Source: Azohydromonas lata NBRC 102462
Lineage (GTDB): Bacteria > Pseudomonadota > Gammaproteobacteria > Burkholderiales > Burkholderiaceae_C
Length of the DNA stretch: 64,000 nucleotides
Direction of reading: 5' to 3'
NCBI RefSeq assembly: GCF_001571085.1
Contig: NZ_BCTC01000012.1
Span: forward strand, 1 to 64,000
Positions 29,725 through 39,010 of the stretch are shown one piece after another. A program made the translations under genes and the position numbers. The notes beneath the pieces are model-generated. The model had not been told where the DNA came from. It did not search any database and saw only the letters and a program-made list of their open reading frames with translations. The first letter of the stretch is position 1. The number at the start of each line of letters is the position of its first letter.

Positions 29725-29750
29725 GAAAAAAGCCGCCCGCAGGCGGCTTT
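29725..29750 (-). terminator. Rho-independent terminator after ilvC
   Basis: On the minus strand AAAGCCGCC and GGCGGCTTT pair around a four-base loop and are followed by a T-run. It lies 25 bases past the ilvC stop and separates ilvC from pssA. Confidence 0.88.
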
Positions 29751-29774
29751 CATCATGTGGAATCCGAGCCGTGA

Positions 29775-30923
<1,149 letters not shown>

Positions 30924-30945
30924 AAAAGAAACGAGGCCTGCCGCG

Positions 30946-31437
30946 TCAGACACGCAGGATGCGCTCGCCGCGGCCAATGCCGCTGGCGCCGGTGCGCACG
31001 GTTTCCAAGATGGCGCTGCGGTCCAGCGCCTGCAGGAAGGCGTCAAGCTTGCTGCTGTCGCCGGTGAGCTCCACCGTGTAGCTCTTGTCCGTCACGTCCA
31101 CGATGTGGCCGCGGAAGATGTCGGCAGTGCGCTTGATCTCCTCGCGCTCCTTGCCCACGGCGCGCACCTTCACCAGCATGAGCTCGCGCTCGATGAAGCT
31201 GCCCTCGGTGAGGTCCACCACCTTCACGACCTCGATGAGGCGGTTCAGGTGCTTGGTGATCTGCTCGATCACCTCGTCGCTGCCGGTGGTGACGATGGTC
31301 ATGCGCGAGAGCGAGGCGTCCTCGGTGGGCGCCACGGTGAGGCTCTCGATGTTGTAGCCGCGCGCCGAGAACAGGGCCACGACGCGGGAGAGCGCGCCGG
31401 GCTCGTTTTCCAGCAGCAGCGCAATGATGTGTTTCAT
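30946..31437 (-). CDS. ilvH: Acetolactate synthase small (regulatory) subunit
   Basis: The valine-sensing subunit of acetohydroxyacid synthase. 163 residues with an N-terminal ACT domain (MKHIIALLLENEPGALSRVV, residues 1-75) and the C-terminal ALS_ss_C domain. The length and sequence resemble E. coli IlvH rather than the shorter IlvN or IlvM. ATG at 31437, 169 bases after the large-subunit stop. Confidence 0.96.
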   Translation of the reverse strand: MKHIIALLLENEPGALSRVVALFSARGYNIESLTVAPTEDASLSRMTIVTTGSDEVIEQITKHLNRLIEVVKVVDLTEGSFIERELMLVKVRAVGKEREEIKRTADIFRGHIVDVTDKSYTVELTGDSSKLDAFLQALDRSAILETVRTGASGIGRGERILRV

Positions 31438-31606
31438 GGGTTCGTCCTCCAGGGCTCCTCGGCCCCGGCAGCGGTAACTGCCGGCACCTTGGCCCCGCGT
31501 TCGAAGTCAGCAGAAAAAGGCTTGTCGGCCGCCGCCCCGCGCGGCGCCAAGGCAAGGCGCGGTAACGCCCTGCCCCGCGCCGGCTGTGGCCGCCGGCCGG
31601 GTGCGG

Positions 31607-33415
31607 TTACAGGTCCTCGGAGCCCAGCAGCATCTCGGAGATGCCCTTGCCCGCCTTCACCATGGGCCAGACGTTCTCGGTCGGGTCCGTGCGGATGTCC
31701 AGGAACACCGTGCGCTCGGTCAGGCGCATGGCCTCGCGCAGCGCGGGCTCCACGTCAGACGGACGCTCGACCTTCAGGCCCACGTGGCCGTAGGCCTCGG
31801 CCAGCTTCACGAAGTCCGGCAGCGCATCCATGTAGCTGTGCGAGTAGCGGCCTTCGTAGTCGAGCTCCTGCCACTGCCGCACCATGCCCAGGTAGCGGTT
31901 GTTCAGCGAGATCACCTTGACCGGCGTCTTGTACTGCTGGCAGGTCGAGAGCTCCTGGATGCACATCTGTATGGAGCCTTCGCCCGTGATACAGAACACG
32001 TCGCTCTCGGGCTTGGCCAGCTTGATGCCCATGGCGTAGGGCAAGCCCACGCCCATGGTGCCCAGGCCGCCGGAGTTGATCCAGCGCCGCGGCTCCTCGA
32101 AGCCGTAGAACTGCGCGGCAAACATCTGGTGCTGGCCGACGTCCGAGGTGATGTAGGTGTCACGCCCGCGGGTGAGCTCGGCGAGCTTTTGCACCACGAA
32201 CTGCGGCTTGATGACCTCGGAGCTGTTCTTGTACGAGAGGCACTCGCGCTGGCGCCAGCCGTTGACCTGGCTCCACCAGTGGGAGAGCGCCTGCTGGTCC
32301 GGGCGCTGCTGGGCCTCGCGGATCTGTGCGATCAGCTCCTGCAGCACTTCCTTGACGTCGCCCACGATGGGGATGTCCACCTTCACGCGCTTGGAAATGG
32401 AGGACGGGTCAATGTCCACGTGGACGATCTTGCGCTCCACCGAAGCGAAGTGCGCCGGGTTGCCGATCACGCGGTCGTCGAAGCGCGCACCCACGGCCAG
32501 CAGCACGTCGCAGTGCTGCATGGTCATGTTGGCTTCGTAGGTGCCGTGCATGCCCAGCATGCCCAGGAACTTCGGGTCGCTCGCGGGAATGGCGCCCAGG
32601 CCCATGAGCGTGTTGGTGCAGGGGTAGCCCAGCAGGTCGGCTAGCTCGCGCAGCTCGGCCGCCGCGTTGGCCAGCACCACGCCGCCGCCGCTGTAGATAT
32701 AGGGGCGCTTGGCCTGCAGCAGCAGCTGCACCGCCTTGCGGATCTGACCGCCATGACCCTTGCGCACCGGGTTGTAGGAGCGCATCTCGACCTTGTCGGG
32801 ATAGCTGAAGGTCGTGGTCTTGAGCGAGACGTCCTTGGGGATGTCCACCACCACCGGGCCGGGACGGCCGGTGCGGGCGATGTGGAAGGCCTTCTTCAGC
32901 GTCATGGCCAGATCGCGCACGTCCTTCACCAGGAAGTTGTGCTTGACCACCGGACGCGTGATGCCCACCGTGTCGCACTCCTGGAAGGCGTCCAGGCCAA
33001 TCGCGGCCGTGGGCACCTGCCCGGTGATGATCACCATGGGGATGGAGTCCATGTAGGCCGTGGCGATGCCGGTGACGGCATTGGTCACGCCCGGACCCGA
33101 GGTCACCAGCGCCACGCCCACGTCGCCGGTGGCGCGCGCATAGCCGTCAGCAGCGTGCACGGCCGCCTGCTCGTGGCGCACCAGCACGTGCTGGATCGAA
33201 TCCTGCTTGTACAGCGCGTCGTAGATGTAGAGCACCGAGCCGCCGGGATAGCCCCAGAGGTACTTGACACCCTCGGCCTGCAGGCTGCGGACGAGGATTT
33301 CAGAGCCGTTGAGCTCGGCGGAGGGAGATTGCGGTTGGGCCCGGAGGGCACCCTTGACTTCCGCGGCAGACATGTCCATGAAGAACCTTTGCGAATTTCT
33401 CTGACGAAAAACCAT
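31607..33415 (-). CDS. ilvB: Acetolactate synthase large (catalytic) subunit
   Basis: A thiamine-diphosphate enzyme making acetolactate and acetohydroxybutyrate. 602 residues in three domains: PYR domain with the catalytic glutamate in RHEQAAVHAADGYAR, the FAD-binding middle domain, and the PP domain with the ThDP motif GEGSIQMCIQELSTCQQYKTP. The ATG at 33415 (MVFRQRNSQRF) follows a perfect AGGAGG site at seven bases; this N-terminal extension before MDMSAAEVKG is therefore probably translated. First gene of ilvB-ilvH-ilvC. Confidence 0.96.
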   Translation of the reverse strand: MVFRQRNSQRFFMDMSAAEVKGALRAQPQSPSAELNGSEILVRSLQAEGVKYLWGYPGGSVLYIYDALYKQDSIQHVLVRHEQAAVHAADGYARATGDVGVALVTSGPGVTNAVTGIATAYMDSIPMVIITGQVPTAAIGLDAFQECDTVGITRPVVKHNFLVKDVRDLAMTLKKAFHIARTGRPGPVVVDIPKDVSLKTTTFSYPDKVEMRSYNPVRKGHGGQIRKAVQLLLQAKRPYIYSGGGVVLANAAAELRELADLLGYPCTNTLMGLGAIPASDPKFLGMLGMHGTYEANMTMQHCDVLLAVGARFDDRVIGNPAHFASVERKIVHVDIDPSSISKRVKVDIPIVGDVKEVLQELIAQIREAQQRPDQQALSHWWSQVNGWRQRECLSYKNSSEVIKPQFVVQKLAELTRGRDTYITSDVGQHQMFAAQFYGFEEPRRWINSGGLGTMGVGLPYAMGIKLAKPESDVFCITGEGSIQMCIQELSTCQQYKTPVKVISLNNRYLGMVRQWQELDYEGRYSHSYMDALPDFVKLAEAYGHVGLKVERPSDVEPALREAMRLTERTVFLDIRTDPTENVWPMVKAGKGISEMLLGSEDL

Positions 33416-33626
33416 CGGTGTCCCTCCTCGCACCCTTGTGGAGCGGATTCGGAACCTGCGCGGTCAAAAACGAGACACCCGTGTTCGGGCGACAGCTTGA
33501 GACCAAAAAGCGTTGTGCGAACCATCGATTATGGCATCACCGCCGCACCAGGGTCTTGACGAATGGTGAGCAGCGTCACGCCAGCAGGCATAATCGCGCG
33601 CGTTTGCCGCCGCCGGCCCGCCCCTC

Positions 33627-34193
33627 TTGGCCACCGACAAAGAACTCTCCGATTTCCTCGCCAGCGTTGAGAAACGCGCTTTCAAGCGCACCGCCTACAC
33701 CGTCCGTGACGACGATGCGGCGCTCGACATCGTGCAGGACGCCATGATCCGTTTGGCGGAAAAGTACGCGGACCGCCCTGCCGCGGAATTGCCGCTGCTG
33801 TTCCAGCGCATCCTTTCCAACGCGACCATGGACTGGTTTCGCCGCCGCAAGGTGCGCTCAGCCGTGGAGAGCAACTTCTCCACCTTTGAAGGCGGCGCCG
33901 ACGACGAGGATTTCAATCTGCTGGAACTGCTGGAGACGCAGGACGGCAGCCTGGGTGCCGAAGGCGCCGACGATCAGGCCTCGCGGGCGCAGATGTTGCA
34001 CGTCATCGAACATGAAGTAGCACAGTTGCCAGCGCGTCAACGCGAAGCGTTTCTGCTGCGTTACTGGGAAGAACTCGATGTTGCCGAGACCGCGGAGGTC
34101 ATGGGTTGCTCTGAAGGCAGTGTCAAAACGCACTGTTCCAGGGCAGTGCATGCCCTGGCCAAGGCTCTGCGCGCCAAGGGAATTGCGCCATGA
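33627..34193 (+). CDS. RNA polymerase sigma factor, sigma-70/ECF type
   Basis: A 188-residue sigma factor with region 2 (about residues 15-75, including DIVQDAMIRLAEKYADRP and TMDWFRRRKVRS) and region 4 (about 130-180, LPARQREAFLLRYWEELDVAETAEVMGCSEGSVKTH is the helix-turn-helix part). A Glu/Asp-rich linker joins them. The likely start is TTG at 33627 (MATDKELSDFLAS). Its stop overlaps the start of a DUF3619 membrane gene by four bases, a typical position for an anti-sigma factor, but that role is inference. The genes it controls are unknown. Confidence 0.9.
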   Translation: MATDKELSDFLASVEKRAFKRTAYTVRDDDAALDIVQDAMIRLAEKYADRPAAELPLLFQRILSNATMDWFRRRKVRSAVESNFSTFEGGADDEDFNLLELLETQDGSLGAEGADDQASRAQMLHVIEHEVAQLPARQREAFLLRYWEELDVAETAEVMGCSEGSVKTHCSRAVHALAKALRAKGIAP

Positions 34194-34654
34194 ACTACTC
34201 CAGAACCCTCTCCACGCCGCTTGATGCGCAAGCACTTGAAGCACGCTTTGCCCTGCGCCTGACGGCGCGGCTGAGCGAGGGCGCGGCGCGACAGCCCCAT
34301 GCCATAGAAGAGCGGCTGCGCTTTGCGCGCCAGCAGGCGCTGGAGCGCGCCCGCGAGCGGCGCAAGGCGGTGGTGACGCAACAACCCGCGACAGTTCAGG
34401 CCGCAGGCAGCACGCTCGCTTTGGGTGGCGGCCCGCGTGACAAGGGCGGCAGCTGGTGGGAGCGCGCCATGGCCATGGCATTGCCGCTGGCGGTGTTGGT
34501 GGGCGGCATGGCACTCATTCACTGGAACCAGACCCACGCCCAAATTGAGGCCGCGGTGCAGATAGACGCCGATCTGCTCACCGATGACCTGCCGCCCGCG
34601 GCCTACAGCGATCCCGGCTTCGTCGAATTCCTGCGCAAACAGCAGGACCGCTGA
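34190..34654 (+). CDS. DUF3619 family membrane protein (possible anti-sigma factor)
   Basis: 154 residues. The N-terminal half (1-90) is Ala/Arg/Glu-rich and probably helical; one membrane segment lies at about residues 92-110 (AMAMALPLAVLVGGMALIHW), followed by a short periplasmic tail with the family's TDDLPPAAYSDPGFVEFL motif. Translationally coupled to the sigma factor by an ATGA overlap. The layout of a cytoplasmic domain, one membrane span and a small outer part resembles anti-sigma factors, but no known anti-sigma motif is visible. Confidence 0.85.
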   Translation: MNYSRTLSTPLDAQALEARFALRLTARLSEGAARQPHAIEERLRFARQQALERARERRKAVVTQQPATVQAAGSTLALGGGPRDKGGSWWERAMAMALPLAVLVGGMALIHWNQTHAQIEAAVQIDADLLTDDLPPAAYSDPGFVEFLRKQQDR

Positions 34655-34671
34655 CAAGGACCACCGACATC

Positions 34672-35427
34672 GTGATCCGCCGCCAGCGCCCCGGGCGCTC
34701 CCTTCTTATTGCGGCCGCGCTGGCCGTGGCGGCCGGCACCGCTTGGTCACAGCCGGCACCGACCCCGGACGCCACAACCCACGCCGGGGCCACCGAGCGC
34801 TCGTCGGCCTGGGCCTCGCTCACGCCGGCGCAGCGCACCACGCTGGCGCCGCTGGAGCGCGACTGGCACAACATCGACGTGCTGCGCCAGCGCAAGTGGC
34901 TGGAAATCGCCATGCGATTCCCGCGCATGTCGACCGAGGAGCAGCAGCGCGTGCAGGAGCGCATGACCGAGTGGGCCCGCATGACGCCGGAAGAGCGCGG
35001 CCGCGCCCGCGTGCAGTTCCAAGAGGTGCGCCAGATCAGCCCGCAGCAGCGCCAAGCCGGATGGGAGGCCTATCAGGCCCTGCCACCTGAGGAAAAGCGT
35101 GAATTAGCCCTGCGCGCCATGCCCACGCCCGCGCGCGGCGCCGGTCAGGCGGCCGAGCCCAGCGCAAAATCCACGATAGTGCGCGTGCCCGCCGCCCCGC
35201 CCGTGCTCAAGCCGGTTGGGGCGACGCAGGTGCAGGTGGCGCCCGGCGCCACCACCACCAGCGTCACGCGTGCGCCTACGCCGCCGCTGCACCAGCAACC
35301 CGGGCTGCCCAAGATGGCCGCCACTCCGACTTTCGTGGACAAGAACACCCTTTTGCCCAAGCGCGGCGCTCAAGCCGCCGCCACGCTCAGCGAACCGGCC
35401 GCCTCGCAGGCGGTTGGCCGCCAGTGA
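34672..35427 (+). CDS. DUF3106 domain protein, secreted
   Basis: A 251-residue protein with a signal peptide (cleavage near AWSQP), start GTG at 34672. Residues about 40-140 form the DUF3106 region, with repeated short motifs of the type RKWLEIAMRFPRMSTEEQQR and MTPEERGRARVQF, which look like helical repeats. The C-terminal half is Pro/Ala/Thr-rich and probably disordered. Found between the DUF3619 and RDD genes in this operon. Function unknown; a periplasmic sensing partner of the sigma system is one guess. Confidence 0.85.
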   Translation: MIRRQRPGRSLLIAAALAVAAGTAWSQPAPTPDATTHAGATERSSAWASLTPAQRTTLAPLERDWHNIDVLRQRKWLEIAMRFPRMSTEEQQRVQERMTEWARMTPEERGRARVQFQEVRQISPQQRQAGWEAYQALPPEEKRELALRAMPTPARGAGQAAEPSAKSTIVRVPAAPPVLKPVGATQVQVAPGATTTSVTRAPTPPLHQQPGLPKMAATPTFVDKNTLLPKRGAQAAATLSEPAASQAVGRQ

Positions 35428-35945
35428 CCGCGCCCCTCACCGGCGCGCTGCAGACCCCCAGCCTGAAGCGCCGACTGGCCTGCATGGCCTACGAGGGCGT
35501 GCTGCTGTTTGGCGTGCTCATGTTCGCGGGCTTCATCTACTCCGGTCTCACGCAGCAGCGCCACGCGCTGCAGGGCCAGGCCGGCATGCAGGCCTTCCTG
35601 TTCGTCATCCTGGGCCTGTACTTCGTGTGGTTCTGGACGCACGGCGGCCAGACTGTGGCCATGAAGGCTTGGCACATCAAGCTGCTGGACGCTCAAGGCG
35701 CGCCGGTGGCTCCCAAGCGCGCACTCTGCCGCTACCTGGCCAGCTGGATATGGTTCGTCCCGGCCCTGCTGACTGCGCGGCTGGCTCACCTGCCCTCCAG
35801 CACCGCCATTTTTGGACTGCTGCTGGCCGGCATGCTTGCCTACGCCCTGCTGGCCCTGCTGCACCCGCAGCGCCAGTACTGGCACGATCGCCTCTGCGGC
35901 ACGCAACTCGTCGTCAGCCGCCCACCGCCGCGCAAGCGCAAGTGA
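35424..35945 (+). CDS. RDD family membrane protein
   Basis: 173 residues with three to four membrane segments. The RDD signature arginine and aspartates are represented by LKRRLACMAYEGVLLFGV near the N-terminus and QRQYWHDRLCGTQLVV near the end. GTG start overlaps the DUF3106 stop by four bases. RDD proteins have been linked to ion transport in a few cases; the role here is unknown. Confidence 0.87.
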   Translation: MTAPLTGALQTPSLKRRLACMAYEGVLLFGVLMFAGFIYSGLTQQRHALQGQAGMQAFLFVILGLYFVWFWTHGGQTVAMKAWHIKLLDAQGAPVAPKRALCRYLASWIWFVPALLTARLAHLPSSTAIFGLLLAGMLAYALLALLHPQRQYWHDRLCGTQLVVSRPPPRKRK

Positions 35946-35949
35946 ACCC

Positions 35950-36378
35950 ATGCACGACCGTCCGCCCAGCGCCGACACCATTCCGACGCCGATGACCAAT
36001 CCTCACAAGGGCCGCACCGGGCTGGACCGCGTGATGCGCGCCACGCGCTACTCCATGGACGGGCTCAGGATGGCCTATCTCGGCGAGCAGGCCTTCCGCC
36101 AGGAAGTCTGGCTGGCCGCCGTGCTGCTGCCGTTGGGCCTGTGGCTTGGGCGCACCTGGGTCGAGACCGCGCTGCTGCTGGGCAGCGTGCTGCTGGTGCT
36201 CATCGTCGAGCTGCTCAACTCCGGCATAGAGGCCGCCATAGACCGCGTTTCGCTGGAGCTGCACGACCTCTCCAAGCGCGCCAAGGATCTGGCCAGCGCC
36301 GCGGTGTTCCTCTCGCTCGTTCTGTGCGCCATGGTCTGGCTCATGGCGCTGTGGCAGCGTCTGGCCGGCGGCTCCTGA
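35950..36378 (+). CDS. dgkA: Diacylglycerol kinase
   Basis: A small inner-membrane kinase that recycles diacylglycerol to phosphatidate. 142 residues; three membrane segments and the active-site motif ELLNSGIEAAIDRVS (about residues 92-106) with the conserved glutamates. The ATG at 35950 follows the RDD stop by four bases; a later in-frame ATG at 35992 (MTNPHKGRTGLDR) would match typical DgkA length better. Last gene of the sigma-factor transcription unit. Confidence 0.93.
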   Translation: MHDRPPSADTIPTPMTNPHKGRTGLDRVMRATRYSMDGLRMAYLGEQAFRQEVWLAAVLLPLGLWLGRTWVETALLLGSVLLVLIVELLNSGIEAAIDRVSLELHDLSKRAKDLASAAVFLSLVLCAMVWLMALWQRLAGGS

Positions 36379-36487
36379 CGCGCACCGCTTTCCTGTTCTC
36401 CTCCACCGCACCCCTACCTGCGGCGTAGATCTCAGCGCCTCCGCAGAGACTCACACCGGCCCCGTCTTAGGCCATCGCCCATCCCAA

Positions 36488-36516
36488 TAAAAAGCGGCGC
36501 ACGAAATGTGCGCCGC
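36488..36516 (-). terminator. Rho-independent terminator after the PEP-CTERM gene
   Basis: On the minus strand GCGGCGCAC and GTGCGCCGC pair across a five-base loop and are followed by TTTTTATT. Confidence 0.88.
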
Positions 36517-36554
36517 GATGCGTGAGCCGCGGGCCAAAAGCCCCGCATGCGCGT

Positions 36555-37421
36555 TCAGTCCTTGCGGCTGCGACGGCGGCTGGTGGCATACAAGCCCAGC
36601 AGTCCGCCACCCAGCAGCAGCATCGAGCCGGGCTCGGGCACAGCCGCGGTCGGGGTATTGGAGAAGCTCAGCGTGCCGCCGCCACTGATGGTGGACATGC
36701 CGCCAGTCAGCAGTGCCGGACCATTGGAAGCCGCGCTCGTCGTGCCGTTCACGTGCATGTACGGATAAAAGTCGTTAGGCACGTTGAACAGCCGCTTGCC
36801 GGCAGCGTTGAGCGACAGCAGCAAAGACACGCCAAAGTCGCCGGAAGCCAGGCCGTTGTAGATGTTCGCCTCGCCCAGGGCCAAGGTCGCCGAGCCCAGC
36901 AGCACGTCGTCGCTGCTGTTGCTGCGGGTGAAGTTGACCTGCGTGCCGCCACTGATGGTCGAGCCCGTAGTGCCCAACCGCGTGTTGCTGTTGACGTCCG
37001 CGTAAAGGCTGAGGCTGACCGACGCAAAAGCTGCGTGGATCAAGTTGTTGCCCTGCCCGTAGTCCGTCTCACCATTGATGATGAAGGTGGCGTAGAGCTG
37101 GTAACCCGCAGATCCAGGGCTGTTGATGTAGGAACTGACGCTGCCGGAGCTGTTGGCGTACGACGACAGGGAAAGGTAGCCCGCCTCACGGAAGAGGTCG
37201 CCGCTGCCCGCCAGTCCATTGCCGCCCGTGACAGTCTGGGCAATCCTGGCGCCGTAGGCGTAGGACATGCGGTCCGCTGCAACGGTGTTGGCCGGCGTGC
37301 CGGAAATTGCATCCTCGTGAACCTGAAAGGCCGGATAAGCGTAGGCAGAAGAAACGCCCCCCAGCGAGGACAAGGCGGCCCCGGCCACCAAGCCGAGAGA
37401 GGGCAGAAAACGGCACTTCAT
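36555..37421 (-). CDS. PEP-CTERM sorting-domain protein, PepA (flocculation-associated) like
   Basis: A 288-residue exported protein. Signal peptide MKCRFLPSLGLVAGAALSSL with cleavage near AYA; a mature part rich in Ser, Gly, Asn and Thr; and a C-terminal PEP-CTERM sorting signal: VPEP at 261-264, a glycine-rich membrane segment, then the basic tail ATSRRRSRKD. Such proteins are cleaved by exosortase EpsH and tied to exopolysaccharide. The N-terminal FQVHEDAISGTPANTVAADR-type opening resembles PepA of floc-forming Zoogloea. The start ATG at 37421 lies 60 bases after a sigma-54-type promoter. No exosortase is in the window. Confidence 0.88.
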   Translation of the reverse strand: MKCRFLPSLGLVAGAALSSLGGVSSAYAYPAFQVHEDAISGTPANTVAADRMSYAYGARIAQTVTGGNGLAGSGDLFREAGYLSLSSYANSSGSVSSYINSPGSAGYQLYATFIINGETDYGQGNNLIHAAFASVSLSLYADVNSNTRLGTTGSTISGGTQVNFTRSNSSDDVLLGSATLALGEANIYNGLASGDFGVSLLLSLNAAGKRLFNVPNDFYPYMHVNGTTSAASNGPALLTGGMSTISGGGTLSFSNTPTAAVPEPGSMLLLGGGLLGLYATSRRRSRKD

Positions 37422-37481
37422 AAAATTCTTTCGCGGACTACAAGTTTCAACTTGTCAAACTGCGTGTGACTGCACAGTAAA

Positions 37482-37498
37482 AGCAAGGTCAATGCCAA
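37482..37498 (-). promoter_or_regulatory. Sigma-54 (RpoN) promoter of the PEP-CTERM gene
   Basis: The minus-strand sequence TTGGCATTGACCTTGCT matches the consensus YTGGCACGRNNNTTGCW at all positions except the CG pair. The invariant GG (-24) and GC (-12) are spaced by exactly ten bases. Homologous PEP-CTERM genes in Zoogloea are reported to depend on RpoN and the PrsK/PrsR pair, which fits. Confidence 0.75.
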
Positions 37499-37574
37499 CC
37501 TTGAAAAATCACCCTAAGTCCTTGATTTTTAAGAAAATACAGATAGATACAAACCAACTTTACGCAATCAGTGT

Positions 37575-37604
37575 CAAGTTTTCCGACATAGGTTTGTCGA
37601 CTTG
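37575..37604. promoter_or_regulatory. Inverted repeat, candidate enhancer-binding site
   Basis: CAAGT, four bases, CGACA, six bases, TGTCG, ACTTG: two nested half-sites in inverted order, about 80-105 bases upstream of the sigma-54 promoter, the usual distance for an activator of RpoN. The outer CAAGT/ACTTG half-sites recur as a smaller palindrome at 37441-37454 in the 5' leader. Confidence 0.45.
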
Positions 37605-37858
37605 AATCGTATCAAAAATTATCTTAAGAAACCAAATACAACAAAGTTGTTTGACAGGGATTTCCACCTTTCCCGCTCATGCGCCTCCACCAGTGCACAA
37701 GGCCATGCGGGCTTGTCCGCAAGAGAACTCATGCTCTCCATGCAGCGTGCTGCAGAACCGCAAAAGCGGTGTACGGACCGCCCAAGGATGTTCCGGCGGC
37801 CAAAGACCGCCGATGGAAAAACGCCTGCGGGCGCCCCTTACGTGACGGCGGGCCCCGG
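37605..37858. other. Gene-free stretch upstream of the PEP-CTERM promoter
   Basis: AT-rich up to about 37670, then normal GC. It holds a small palindrome ACAAC-AAA-GTTGT at 37638-37650. Short open frames here lack ribosome-binding sites or family features. It borders the 3' end of the nitroreductase-like gene. Confidence 0.5.
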
Positions 37859-39010
37859 TCAGCCCGCGACTTTGCTCATGCTCTGAAGGTTGCCGTGCGG
37901 CGACATGGGCTGGTTGGTGCGTGTCGCAGCGCCACTGACCTCCAGCTGCTGCAGCGGCTGGCGAATCGAGCGGCTTTGCGCCGCGGGCCCGGCGCCAATA
38001 CGGCCCATGAAGACGCAGCGCTGCACTTCCTGCACACCCAACAAGGCCTGCAGTCGCTCGGCGGCATGCACGGCATTGGCATGCACATCGGCTTGCGCCG
38101 TGAAGGAACGTCCCTCGCGCAGGTAGCGGGCGAAGATCAGCGGCGTCATGGCCGGCTGCAGGTTCAGCCCCTGCCGCGTGACGGCCAGCCAGAAGCGCTG
38201 CATGGCGCGCCCTGCCGCTACGAACTCGTCCACCATGTGCGGCTCGCGCGGCGCCACGAGCGCGAAATGCGCCCCGCAGGCCAAGCCGGGAATCAGGTCC
38301 ATCTGCAGCCGCGGCGCCACCGTGCCGGCCAGCCAGCGGTTGAAGAAGCGCACGCGCCCCCAACTGCCCAGAACGAAACGCATCATCTTCACCGTCATTC
38401 GGTCCGCGCCCAAGGCCTGGTCCGGCACCTTGTCCACGCTGAAGCGGGCATTCCACTCGATGATCTCGCGGTGCACCAGGTAGGCCTCGCGCATGGTCAG
38501 CCGCACCTTGGCAAAAGCGCTGAGCAGCCGCGCCATGTCCAGCCGCTGCGTGAAATCCTCTCGCCACACCACGCGGTAGTGCGGCGCCACCGCCGCCTCC
38601 AGCGCCTGCTTCTCCTGCGCCGTGAGCCGCCGCGCGCTCATGGCGCGGCGCTGCACGCTGCGCGACTCGATGCTGGCGGCCAGCGGGTCGGCCTTGAGCC
38701 GGGGGTCCGGCTTGAAATGCACGTCGAAGGTGGGCCGCCCAAGCGGCGCATCGCCACGCCGTGTCGAGCGCATGGACCAGCCCCGCACCGAGGCCGCGAT
38801 GGCCATGGTCTCCAGCAGCGCGCCCAACGACTGCTCGCTGGCGTGGCCGTCCAGGTCGTAGACGCAGTGTTCGCGCGTGTCGAAGCCGTGCACCACGACA
38901 TGACGCTCATTCACCACCTCGAAGCGCCAGGGCTGCGTGTTGTCGCCGCTGGGCGCCCAACGGGCCAGGTCCAGGATGGCGCGCAGGATGTCTTGGGATT
39001 CAAGCGGCAT
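37859..39010 (-). CDS. Nitroreductase-like protein paired with a ThiF-type enzyme
   Basis: 383 residues. The N-terminal LESQDILRAILDLARWAPSG followed by DNTQPWRFEV is a nitroreductase-fold opening with the usual FMN-contact region; a long insertion and a C-terminal half resembling the second half of nitroreductases follow. The ATG at 39010 has a GGAGGT site and overlaps the ThiF-like gene's end by 11 bases, so the two are translated as a pair. Mycobacterial Rv1355c joins an E1-like and a nitroreductase domain in one chain, which supports a shared function. Substrate unknown. Confidence 0.75.
   Translation of the reverse strand: MPLESQDILRAILDLARWAPSGDNTQPWRFEVVNERHVVVHGFDTREHCVYDLDGHASEQSLGALLETMAIAASVRGWSMRSTRRGDAPLGRPTFDVHFKPDPRLKADPLAASIESRSVQRRAMSARRLTAQEKQALEAAVAPHYRVVWREDFTQRLDMARLLSAFAKVRLTMREAYLVHREIIEWNARFSVDKVPDQALGADRMTVKMMRFVLGSWGRVRFFNRWLAGTVAPRLQMDLIPGLACGAHFALVAPREPHMVDEFVAAGRAMQRFWLAVTRQGLNLQPAMTPLIFARYLREGRSFTAQADVHANAVHAAERLQALLGVQEVQRCVFMGRIGAGPAAQSRSIRQPLQQLEVSGAATRTNQPMSPHGNLQSMSKVAG

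Noticed and set aside
33416..33626. Search for a leader-peptide attenuator upstream of ilvB like that of leuA
   Set aside because: A short minus-strand ORF (MVRTTLFGLKLSPEHG) exists, but it has no run of Ile, Val or Leu codons and no terminator hairpin with a T-run follows.
37602..37886. A 94-codon plus-strand ORF upstream of the PEP-CTERM promoter
   Set aside because: No ribosome-binding site, no recognisable domain, and it crosses from AT-rich to GC-rich sequence and into the end of the nitroreductase-like gene.
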